From Gemmatimonadales bacterium UBA2960 (lineage in GTDB: Bacteria > Gemmatimonadota > Gemmatimonadetes > Longimicrobiales > Gaopeijiaceae): a stretch of DNA of 5,421 nt. Positions within the stretch are counted from its first letter, which is position 1, and each line of letters begins with the position of its first letter. The DNA lies in NCBI GenBank assembly GCA_002348465.1, contig DEBI01000102.1:1-5421 (forward strand). The letters are read 5' to 3'. This document shows positions 1-5,421 of the stretch, one piece after another. The notes beneath the pieces are model-generated. The model worked only from the letters and a program-made list of their open reading frames with translations, made no database searches and had not been told where the DNA came from. A program made the translations under genes and the position numbers.

Positions 1-1
1 G

Positions 2-55
2 ATCGCCGATAAGCTGGCTGAGCAACTGGCCGCTGAGCGTCGGGAGGACGCCTGA
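2..55 (+). CDS. C-terminal end of an unidentified protein (5' truncated)
   Basis: An open frame enters from the left edge and reads IADKLAEQLAAERREDA before a TGA at 53-55. The tail is charged and Ala/Glu-rich, consistent with a C-terminal amphipathic helix, but 17 residues are too few to name a family. The same bases carry a strong Shine-Dalgarno sequence (GGGAGG, 42-47) for the next gene, and the stop abuts that gene's likely start as TGACG. This makes it probable that the two genes are co-transcribed and translationally coupled. The frame is preferred over the other two because they are closed by stops within this stretch and because of the stop/start junction. Confidence 0.55.
   Translation: MADKLAEQLAAERREDA
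42..47 (+). promoter_or_regulatory. Shine-Dalgarno site for the MBL-fold hydrolase
   Basis: GGGAGG lies inside the last codons of the upstream gene. It is 7 bases before ACG (55-57) and 4 bases before CTG (52-54), the only plausible initiators upstream of the conserved N-terminal strand of the hydrolase. Nothing comparable precedes the TTG at 118. The site therefore argues for an initiation point near base 55. Confidence 0.55.
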
Positions 56-798
56 CGCCTCGGTTTCTGAATGCTGGCAACGCCGGGCCGTTCACGCTTG
101 ACGGAACCCGGACTTTCTTGGTTGGGCATAGCGATGTTGCGGTAATCGACCCCGGTCCGGCCGTGGAGGCTCACGTCGGAGCCGTAGAGTGCGCTGTGCA
201 GGATGCCGATTCTGTAGTGATACTGCTCACCCATGGACATGAAGATCACACAGGTGCTGCATTTGAGTTGGCGGAAAGGATTGGTGCGAAAATTTTTGGT
301 CCAGACGGCGTACAGAGTGTCGATACGATCATAGAGACAGGTGACTCAGTGACTACGGATCAGGGCGAGTTGGTGGCTCTTCACACACCCGGCCACACTT
401 CAGAGCACATCTCGTTTGTATGGCCCGATAGAAAAGGGGTCTTTGTAGGCGACCTACTCCTAGGTGCTGGTGATACCACCTGGGTAGGAGAGTATCCTGG
501 TTGTGTAGCAGACTATCTTTTGAGCCTCGATCTGGTTCGGGCTCTTGGCCCTGAGGTGCTTTATCCGGCCCACGGCGCACCTCTCGAGAATCCTACAGAA
601 GCGATAGACAGATTTGTCGGGCACCGCAGAGGGCGAATTGAGCAGGTCCGTCGTGCGATGTCTGAGAATCCAGAATCCGACATAGAAGGTTGGGTAGATG
701 CAGTATATGGTGCTCAATTACCAGACACGCTTCGGGGTGCGGCTCACCGATCGTTGAGTGCTCTCGTAGACTATGTACGTGATAGCCACAACCCATGA
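55..798 (+). CDS. LACTB2/glyoxalase-II-like metallo-beta-lactamase-fold hydrolase
   Basis: Zinc-dependent hydrolase of the metallo-beta-lactamase fold, 247 residues if counted from base 55. Visible ligands are the HxHxDH motif (His60, His62, Asp64, His65 in THGHEDH), His114 in TPGHT, Asp133 in GDLLLG and His173 in YPAHG. The GD-LLG-GDTT block and the HRRGR segment (from residue 190), followed by a small helical C-terminal domain, match the LACTB2-like branch. Characterised members are endoribonucleases or thioester/lactone-type hydrolases, so the substrate is open. Start choice: TTG at 118 would remove residues 1-21, which contain the family's first strand (GPFTLDGTRTFLVG, like GPMTLQGTNTYLVG of LACTB2). 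The frame is open back to a stop at 34-36 but has no ATG, GTG or TTG there. ACG at 55, overlapping the upstream TGA and 7 bases after GGGAGG, is the best site; CTG at 52 is second. It lies 19 bases upstream of the glcD-like gene and is probably in the same transcript. Confidence 0.9.
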   Translation, partial: TPRFLNAGNAGPFTLDGTRTFLVGHSDVAVIDPGPAVEAHVGAVECAVQDADSVVILLTHGHEDHTGAAFELAERIGAKIFGPDGVQSVDTIIETGDSVTTDQGELVALHTPGHTSEHISFVWPDRKGVFVGDLLLGAGDTTWVGEYPGCVADYLLSLDLVRALGPEVLYPAHGAPLENPTEAIDRFVGHRRGRIEQVRRAMSENPESDIEGWVDAVYGAQLPDTLRGAAHRSLSALVDYVRDSHNP

Positions 799-817
799 TT
801 AGCTTGTATCCTGCATT

Positions 818-2209
818 ATGACTCAGACACTGACCTCAAGGGTTGCGGACCGGCTTCGTGCCATCGTAGGGGAGGATCAGGTAATCACCAATCCAGACCG
901 GCTGGTGGCTTACGAGTCAGATGGGCTCACAGCATACCGGGTCGTACCTCGAGCAGTCGTGCTTCCTGAAACGACGGATCAAGTGTCAGAAGTCCTCAGG
1001 GTCATGCATGGCGAGGGCATAGAAGTAGTGCCACGTGGTGCCGGTACCGGTCTTTCAGGGGGTGCCCTGCCCACCCCGGACAGCGTGATTGTCGGCACCG
1101 CCCGGATGAACCGGATATTATCGATAGACGAGCAGAACAGGCTAGCGAAGGTGCAGCCCGGTGTGGTTAATGCTCGGTTGACAGAAGCGACAGCACCCTA
1201 CGGGCTATACTACGCTCCTGACCCAGCATCGCAGTCCACATGTACACTGGGCGGCAATGTAGCGGAAAACTCAGGAGGACCTCACTGCCTAAAGTACGGA
1301 GTGACGTCGAGGTACGTTACAGGACTAACTGTAGTTATGGCGGATGGGGAGGTGGTGCGTCTTGGGGGTGCAGGCCTGGAAGCAGTCCACGGCCTTGATC
1401 TGGTTGGCCTGTTTGTTGGGTCCGAAGGGTGCTTCGGTATCGCGACCGAAATCGAAGTGCGCTTGCTCCCTAAGGTGGAGAGCATTCGAACTCTGCTTGG
1501 CATTTTTGATACGATGGAAGCTGCCGGACACGCTGTCACGGACATTATAGGGTCGGGGCTAATGCCTGCCGCGGTAGAGATTGTTGATAACGCGACGATT
1601 GTGGCAGTTGAGGCTAGTGTGTTTTCTGCGGGCTATCCGGTCGACGCGGGTGCAGCTTTGGTGGTCGAGTTCGATGGCACGGAGGCTGGTCTTGATGATG
1701 ATGCGGATCGGGCCGAGCAGTGTTGTTTATCAGCGGGTGCGACGAAAGTGATCAGGGCGACATCGGACGAAGAGCGCATTGCTCTGTGGAAAGGTCGGAA
1801 GAAAGCGTTCGGGGCCATGGGGCGCATCGCACCGGACCTCTTAGTTCAAGATGCGACGGTGCCCCGGACCCGGCTCCCAGAGGTACTGGCTCGCATCACC
1901 GAAATTGGTCGCGAATATGATCTTAAGATCGCCAATGTATTCCACGCTGGGGATGGGAATCTGCACCCTAACATCCTGTTCGACAGACAGAACCAAGAGG
2001 AGTTAGAGCGAGTTGAACGGGCATCCCGTGAGATAATGACGCTTTGTGTATCGGTTGGGGGAACAATCACTGGCGAGCACGGGGTTGGTGTAGACAAGAG
2101 GGCTTATATGTCCTTGGTATACAATGAAGTTGAAATGGACATGCTCAGAAGCGTGAGGCGGGTCTTTGACCCCGATGGGCGCCTCAATCCAGGCAAGGTT
2201 GTTCAATGA
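818..2209 (+). CDS. glcD: Glycolate/2-hydroxy-acid oxidase FAD-binding catalytic subunit (GlcD-like)
   Basis: Catalytic flavoprotein of the vanillyl-alcohol-oxidase superfamily, 463 residues, close to bacterial GlcD subunits (about 470-500). The N-terminal half is the FAD-binding PCMH domain: PRGAGTGLSGG at 72-82 binds the pyrophosphate, and PDPASQ...LGGNVAENSGG at 134-154 with KYGVT at 159-163 is the second flavin-binding block. The C-terminal FAD-oxidase domain has HAGDGNLHP (His376, His383), the GEHGVG motif (Glu420, His421) that forms the metal and substrate site in D-lactate/D-2-hydroxyglutarate dehydrogenases, and the closing FDP-G-LNPGK signature. It should oxidise glycolate or a D-2-hydroxy acid to the 2-oxo acid; the exact substrate cannot be read from motifs. 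The three subunit genes in a row favour a GlcDEF-type complex over a stand-alone lactate dehydrogenase. The ATG at 818 has no recognisable Shine-Dalgarno, unlike the gene upstream. The end overlaps the glcE-like gene by ATGA. Confidence 0.93.
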   Translation: MTQTLTSRVADRLRAIVGEDQVITNPDRLVAYESDGLTAYRVVPRAVVLPETTDQVSEVLRVMHGEGIEVVPRGAGTGLSGGALPTPDSVIVGTARMNRILSIDEQNRLAKVQPGVVNARLTEATAPYGLYYAPDPASQSTCTLGGNVAENSGGPHCLKYGVTSRYVTGLTVVMADGEVVRLGGAGLEAVHGLDLVGLFVGSEGCFGIATEIEVRLLPKVESIRTLLGIFDTMEAAGHAVTDIIGSGLMPAAVEIVDNATIVAVEASVFSAGYPVDAGAALVVEFDGTEAGLDDDADRAEQCCLSAGATKVIRATSDEERIALWKGRKKAFGAMGRIAPDLLVQDATVPRTRLPEVLARITEIGREYDLKIANVFHAGDGNLHPNILFDRQNQEELERVERASREIMTLCVSVGGTITGEHGVGVDKRAYMSLVYNEVEMDMLRSVRRVFDPDGRLNPGKVVQ

Positions 2210-3432
2210 CCCTCGCTAGGAGTTTGCGGTCGGCTTTACCTGGTGTTTCGGCGCGTGAGTGGGACCAATCAAATAATGACGTGCTCGGGCTAGGGGGTAC
2301 GCCAGAAGTTCTGATTCGTCCCGTATCAACTGAGGAGGTCTCACAAATCCTCACTTGGGCAGGGGAGGAAGGGGTGGGTGTCTTACCCCTCGGGAGTGGG
2401 CGCCACGTGGGTCCCGTAGGTGGAGGGAAGTTCGTTGCGCTGGAAACGTCATTGCTTTCCGGTGTTGATGAATATGAACCCGCCGATCTCACGATCACTT
2501 CGGGGACAGGCACAACCTTCAGTACTGTAGACGCTACGTTACGAGAACATGGTCAGTGGGCGCCTTTCGATTCTCCGGGTGTGAATGAACGTTCGATGGG
2601 AGGCTTTGTCTCTGAGGCCTCCCATGGTCCCTTGTGGGCGGGATACGGATCCCTAAGAAACCATGTCCTTGGGGCCACCCTAGTCACGGGTGACGGGAGA
2701 GTTCTTCGGCTTGGTGGTAAAGTGGTCAAGAATGTGGCAGGCTATGACCTTCTTCGTCCCGTCGTCGGTGCTCGAGGTCGTCTCGGTATCCTTACCTCCG
2801 TGTGCTTGCGCGCCTTCCCTTTGCCGGCGCACGAGCGAGTTCTCGTGCTTAAGGGAGCGAAATTGACGAGCTTGATTGAACCCGCACTCCTAGCAGGAAC
2901 GGCGCCAGTGCTCCCAGTCTCTATCGTGGTGGTCGGGCAGTTGTCTGCTCTAGATGGGAGTTCAGCGCTTGTCTTACGTTTGCATGGGGCTGAGTCCACG
3001 GTGGACGCGGACCAGTCAGCGATTGAAAAACATCTCGGGATTCCTCTCGATCGTTTAGCCGAGCAGGAGGCCGACGGGTGCCTGACTGAGATTCGGGATA
3101 GGGGTGGGCTGGAGCCACGTTGTGTAGAGGTTTCGGTCTTACCGTCTCGCCTTTCACAAGTGGTGGCTGCTGCGGATGAGGTTGGTGCAGCTAAGGCAGT
3201 CATTGATTCATATGCCGGGAGGCTTCGCATGGGATCGTCTGATATGTCTGCCGATGCGGTTTCTACCTTTAGGGGAGCAGTAGAGAGTTTGGGTGGAGCG
3301 CTTCGAGTCACACGCTGGGATGGCGTAACTAGACCTAAAGACACTTCGTGCCGAGGTGCCGAACTCCAGATTGCTCAGCGTCTTGAGTCGATCTTTGACC
3401 CGGCCGGAGTCCTGTGGCCCGCCCGCCAATGA
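2206..3432 (+). CDS. glcE: Glycolate oxidase FAD-binding subunit (GlcE-like)
   Basis: Second flavin-domain subunit of the GlcDEF complex, 408 residues, somewhat longer than E. coli GlcE (about 350). The PCMH-type FAD domain occupies roughly residues 34-215. RPVSTEEVSQIL opens it, LPLGSGRHVG (60-69) is a diverged pyrophosphate loop, and DSPGVNERSMGGFVSEASHG (122-141) is the second block. The subfamily hallmark GGKVVKNVAGYDL is at 170-182, followed by GARGRLGILT. The C-terminal half (about 216-408) is poorly conserved except for the terminal FDPAGVLWP. The HAGDGNLH and EHG catalytic motifs of GlcD are absent, as expected for this accessory subunit. The start ATG overlaps the glcD-like stop (ATGA, 2206-2209), with CAAGG 7 bases upstream, so translation is probably coupled. 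The stop overlaps the glcF-like start in the same way, which should keep the subunits near equal amounts. Confidence 0.9.
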   Translation: MTLARSLRSALPGVSAREWDQSNNDVLGLGGTPEVLIRPVSTEEVSQILTWAGEEGVGVLPLGSGRHVGPVGGGKFVALETSLLSGVDEYEPADLTITSGTGTTFSTVDATLREHGQWAPFDSPGVNERSMGGFVSEASHGPLWAGYGSLRNHVLGATLVTGDGRVLRLGGKVVKNVAGYDLLRPVVGARGRLGILTSVCLRAFPLPAHERVLVLKGAKLTSLIEPALLAGTAPVLPVSIVVVGQLSALDGSSALVLRLHGAESTVDADQSAIEKHLGIPLDRLAEQEADGCLTEIRDRGGLEPRCVEVSVLPSRLSQVVAAADEVGAAKAVIDSYAGRLRMGSSDMSADAVSTFRGAVESLGGALRVTRWDGVTRPKDTSCRGAELQIAQRLESIFDPAGVLWPARQ

Positions 3433-4754
3433 CTACTGCAAAGCTGGCGGGGGCGATGGAGGCCCAAAGAGAAAGGTTGCTTCCATGCGTGCATTGCGGC
3501 TTTTGTCTCCCAGCTTGCCCAACGTATAACCGCCTAGGAGACGAGAACGATTCCCCGAGAGGACGGCTGCATCTCATGCAGGCGGTAGTTGAAGGGCGTC
3601 TTGACCCGGAATCCGATGCTTTCCAGGTCCATATTGATCGATGCCTCGGTTGTCGAGCCTGTGAGCCAGTGTGTCCGTCCGGTGTCGAATACGGAACCCT
3701 GCTGGAGCTGGCTCGGGAGACTGCTTCCACTGCGCGGGCTCCAGATGGCCTAACCCGCGGCTTGTTGACGGTTATGGCGTCTCGAATGCTTCGTGAAATT
3801 CTATTTCTGGGAGGCCGGACACTTCGGGTCACGGGTCTTGCTTCTGTGATGGTGGACGTGCTCGGGAGAATCAGATTCGCAGGGAGGCTCCGCTTCGCTT
3901 TAGCCATGCTCTCCGCGACACGGCCCTCAGTCCGGCTCGGGCAGGGGGTCATGGCTGATGGGATGGAATCGCAAGATACAGAGATAAAGGATGCCCATGC
4001 GCCACGAGTGGGGGTTGGAAGCGTGGGCATCCTTCGCGGTTGTGTTCAGGAGGGCCTTTATGGGCGGGTTAACGACGCCACTGCTAGAACGCTCGACGTG
4101 AACGGCTACGAAGTTCGCACTGTTACTCGACAAGACTGTTGTGGCGCGCTGCACGCTCATGGTGGTGCGCTGACGGCAGCGCGCAATTTGGCGACAAGGA
4201 ACATCAAAGCCTTCGAACGCGCGGGAGTCGACTGGGTGGTGGTAAGTGCTGCAGGCTGTGGTGCGACTATGAAAGAATACGGCGTGTTGTTTGAAGGGGA
4301 CCCGATGGAAGAGCGGGCTCGGGCTTTCTCGGCAAAGGTGCGAGATGTATCAGAGCTGCTGGCCGAGACTGGCCCGCGCTCAGGCGCTTCTGTCGACTGC
4401 ACCTTGGCTTATGATCACCCGTGCCACCTGATGCATGCTCAGGGTATCAGCTCTGAGCCGCTGAAGGTTCTCGAGGCAGTGCCGGGGGCGGATGTGCGTG
4501 TTATCGCGAAGGCCGATGAGTGCTGTGGTGGCGCTGGTATATATGGAATGACGCATCCTGACCTAGGGTCACGTATTGGGGGGGACAAGATTGCGGCTGT
4601 GCGGGATGCAGGAGCTGACCTCGTGTGCACGCCGAATCCTGGATGCATGATGCAGATTGGTGCCGGCTTCTGTATGGAGGGTGACGCTCAGGAGGCTGTT
4701 CATCCTGTAGAGGTCCTAGACGAGAGCTATCAGCGGGCAGGGTATTACCGGTGA
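3429..4754 (+). CDS. glcF: Glycolate oxidase iron-sulfur subunit (GlcF-like)
   Basis: Electron-transfer subunit of the 2-hydroxy-acid oxidase, 441 residues from ATG 3429 (E. coli GlcF is about 407). Two ferredoxin motifs are intact: CVHCGFCLPACP (Cys20, 23, 26, 30) and CLGCRACEPVCP (Cys72, 75, 78, 82), each able to hold a [4Fe-4S] cluster. After a basic, hydrophobic helical linker (about 107-165) come two CCG domains. The first has Cys205, Cys237-Cys238-Gly and Cys277; the second has Cys332, Cys365-Cys366-Gly-Gly and Cys406. These domains are typical of GlcF, LutA, GlpC and heterodisulfide reductase HdrB and pass electrons towards quinone at the inner membrane. Start choice: ATG 3429 makes an ATGA overlap identical to the glcD/glcE junction. 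In-frame GTG 3414, with GGAG 4 bases upstream, would add five residues and cannot be excluded. The 3' end overlaps a small ORF by GTGA. Confidence 0.92.
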   Translation: MTTAKLAGAMEAQRERLLPCVHCGFCLPACPTYNRLGDENDSPRGRLHLMQAVVEGRLDPESDAFQVHIDRCLGCRACEPVCPSGVEYGTLLELARETASTARAPDGLTRGLLTVMASRMLREILFLGGRTLRVTGLASVMVDVLGRIRFAGRLRFALAMLSATRPSVRLGQGVMADGMESQDTEIKDAHAPRVGVGSVGILRGCVQEGLYGRVNDATARTLDVNGYEVRTVTRQDCCGALHAHGGALTAARNLATRNIKAFERAGVDWVVVSAAGCGATMKEYGVLFEGDPMEERARAFSAKVRDVSELLAETGPRSGASVDCTLAYDHPCHLMHAQGISSEPLKVLEAVPGADVRVIAKADECCGGAGIYGMTHPDLGSRIGGDKIAAVRDAGADLVCTPNPGCMMQIGAGFCMEGDAQEAVHPVEVLDESYQRAGYYR

Positions 4755-4861
4755 ACCAATGGAGTTACAGAGAGTCTATCCGGCTGAGCCGGACTATTTG
4801 TGAGCAACCGAAGAGTGTAGTGGCACGCGCCCTCTCCAGCGCAAGAGGTTGGTGCCAATGA
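4751..4861 (+). CDS. Candidate small ORF (36 codons), function unknown
   Basis: A GTG at 4751 overlaps the glcF-like stop as GTGA. It opens a 36-codon frame that closes in the TGA at 4859-4861, overlapping the ATG of the M20 gene as ATGA. The product begins MNQWSYRES and ends SSARGWCQ. It is small and basic (five Arg and one Lys against two Glu), with two Trp (4, 34) and two Cys (17, 35), and no signal peptide or membrane segment. An SD-like CAGGG ends 8 bases before the GTG. I recognise no family. The double 4-base overlap is what raises it above chance, since the two upstream subunit junctions use the same arrangement. It may be a real small protein, a leader peptide whose translation delivers ribosomes to the M20 start, or merely an open spacer. 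A hairpin at 4779-4793 lies inside it. Confidence 0.3.
   Translation: MNQWSYRESIRLSRTICEQPKSVVARALSSARGWCQ
4779..4793. repeat. Short GC-rich inverted repeat between the glcF-like and M20 genes
   Basis: TCCGGCT-G-AGCCGGA is a perfect 7-base dyad around one base; as RNA it would fold as a 6-bp stem (TCCGGC/GCCGGA) with a TGA loop. It starts 25 bases after the glcF-like stop. The downstream bases are CTATTTG, without a proper U-tract, so it is a poor intrinsic terminator. It could be an attenuating or RNA-stabilising hairpin, an operator dyad, or chance. Confidence 0.35.
4844..4848 (+). promoter_or_regulatory. Ribosome binding site for the M20 peptidase
   Basis: AGAGG lies 9 bases before ATG 4858. 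In-frame TTG 4849 and GTG 4852 are also present, but they sit 0 and 3 bases from this site, too close to be used. This fixes ATG 4858 as the start. Confidence 0.5.
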
Positions 4862-5421
4862 CCCCCGAAGCGACGGGATCCACGGAGATTGGTGAACGGA
4901 CCCTTGAGCGCGTTCATGGCATGCATGAGGCGTTCGTCGATTTCGTTTCCAGGCTCTGTCGAGTCGAATCGCCGACCGACCATCCGGATACTCAGTCAGA
5001 AGTTCACGAAATTCTTGAGCCTGCTTTCAGAGATCTGGACTACGACGTGCGCATCATCAGGGGGCAGAAAAGCGGGGACCACCTGCTTGCTGTTCCGCGG
5101 GCCCGTTCTAGGAGAAGCCCTTTTCAGTTGCTGATGGGACACAGTGACACGGTCTGGCCGATAGGTACGTTGGATCGTATGCCAGTGTGCGTTGACGGGG
5201 GCCGACTTTGTGGGCCAGGAACGATAGATATGAAAGGCGGACTAGGGATGATCATTTTTGCGCTTCGAGCTCTGCGCGATATGGATATGGTGCCGACCGT
5301 GGCCCCGGTCGTCTTTGTGAATGCCGATGAGGAGGTGGGGAGCCCGGATTCGAAGAGGCATGTGGTTCGGCTCGCGAAGGCGGCGAGCCGCGCCCTAGTT
5401 CTCGAGCCTGCTCTGGGACCT
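4858..5421 (+). CDS. M20 family zinc peptidase, carboxypeptidase G2-like (3' truncated)
   Basis: N-terminal 188 residues of a dinuclear zinc metallopeptidase; the frame is open to the window edge. Metal and catalytic residues of the family are in place: His95 and Asp97 in GHSDTVWPIGTL, bridging Asp124 in GPGTIDMKGG, catalytic Glu158 and metal ligand Glu159 in NADEEVGS, and Glu183 in LVLEPALG. The gaps (29, 34 and 24 residues between His95, Asp124, Glu158 and between Glu159, Glu183) equal those I recall for Pseudomonas carboxypeptidase G2 (His112, Asp141, Glu175, Glu176, Glu200). This supports the glutamate-carboxypeptidase-like M20A branch, which cleaves C-terminal Glu or other amino acids from peptides or N-acyl conjugates. 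The dimerisation domain and the last zinc His lie beyond the window. No signal peptide is seen, so it is probably cytoplasmic. ATG 4858 is chosen for the AGAGG upstream and the family-like length before the first zinc ligand. Confidence 0.92.
   Translation, partial: MTPEATGSTEIGERTLERVHGMHEAFVDFVSRLCRVESPTDHPDTQSEVHEILEPAFRDLDYDVRIIRGQKSGDHLLAVPRARSRRSPFQLLMGHSDTVWPIGTLDRMPVCVDGGRLCGPGTIDMKGGLGMIIFALRALRDMDMVPTVAPVVFVNADEEVGSPDSKRHVVRLAKAASRALVLEPALGP

Noticed and set aside
118..798. TTG 118 as start of the MBL-fold hydrolase (226 residues)
   Set aside because: It would delete the conserved first beta-strand and has no Shine-Dalgarno; kept only as a fallback.
799..817. Possible promoter between the MBL-fold and glcD-like genes
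   Set aside because: Short AT-containing stretches are present, but no pair of -35 and -10 elements at proper spacing could be found.
1041..1050. Palindrome CCGGTACCGG
   Set aside because: It falls in the codons of the conserved FAD-binding glycine loop (GAGTG), so protein constraint explains it.
1919..1930. Perfect 12-base palindrome GATCTTAAGATC
   Set aside because: It lies inside glcD coding for Asp-Leu-Lys-Ile; about one such palindrome is expected by chance in a window of this size.
2742..3344. 200-residue open frame on the minus strand opposite the glcE-like gene
   Set aside because: Ser/Arg/Pro/Thr-rich translation without any recognisable domain, wholly antisense to a gene with clear family motifs; it is a codon-structure shadow.
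3414..3428. GTG 3414 as start of the glcF-like gene
   Set aside because: It has GGAG at a short 4-base spacing but adds only five residues outside the conserved part; ATG 3429 repeats the ATGA overlap of the previous junction. Not fully excluded.
3335..4030. 231-residue open frame on the minus strand opposite the glcF-like gene
   Set aside because: Low-complexity Arg/Ser/Pro-rich product lying over the ferredoxin motifs of glcF on the other strand; no ribosome site or domain supports it.
4889..5134. 81-residue plus-strand open frame in another phase within the M20 gene
   Set aside because: No family resemblance, and the overlapping frame carries all M20 zinc ligands at the right spacing.

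Overview
The window is one densely packed, all-plus-strand gene cluster from a bacterium. I see no tRNA, rRNA, CRISPR array, insertion sequence or phage gene. The DNA is moderately GC-rich, and codons such as ATA, TTA, CTA and AGA are used freely. Gene content points to a respiring, probably aerobic, heterotroph. The phylum cannot be fixed from this sequence; a Gemmatimonadota- or Chloroflexota-like environmental bacterium would fit, but that is a guess.

Layout: (1) bases 2-55, the last 17 codons of an unidentified gene; (2) 55-798, a LACTB2/glyoxalase-II-like metallo-beta-lactamase-fold hydrolase whose N-terminus has no ATG, GTG or TTG start; (3) 818-2209, 2206-3432 and 3429-4754, a complete three-subunit glycolate/2-hydroxy-acid oxidase set (glcD-, glcE- and glcF-like) joined by 4-base ATGA stop/start overlaps; (4) 4751-4861, a previously hidden 36-codon ORF that overlaps glcF by GTGA and the next gene by ATGA; (5) 4858 to the window end, the N-terminal 188 residues of an M20 zinc peptidase resembling carboxypeptidase G2.

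How the genes work together: GlcD (FAD catalytic subunit), GlcE (second FAD-domain subunit) and GlcF (two [4Fe-4S] ferredoxin clusters plus two cysteine-rich CCG domains) should form a peripheral membrane complex. It would oxidise a 2-hydroxy acid such as glycolate or D-lactate to the 2-oxo acid and pass electrons to the respiratory quinone pool. The flanking hydrolases (metallo-beta-lactamase fold and M20) may release substrates for this complex, but that link is inferred only from gene order.

The most interesting points are the two translation-initiation puzzles: a probable ACG start at 55 with a well-placed Shine-Dalgarno, and the doubly overlapped small ORF at 4751-4861, which also contains a short GC-rich hairpin. 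No regulator or transporter is present, and I see no wholly novel system.
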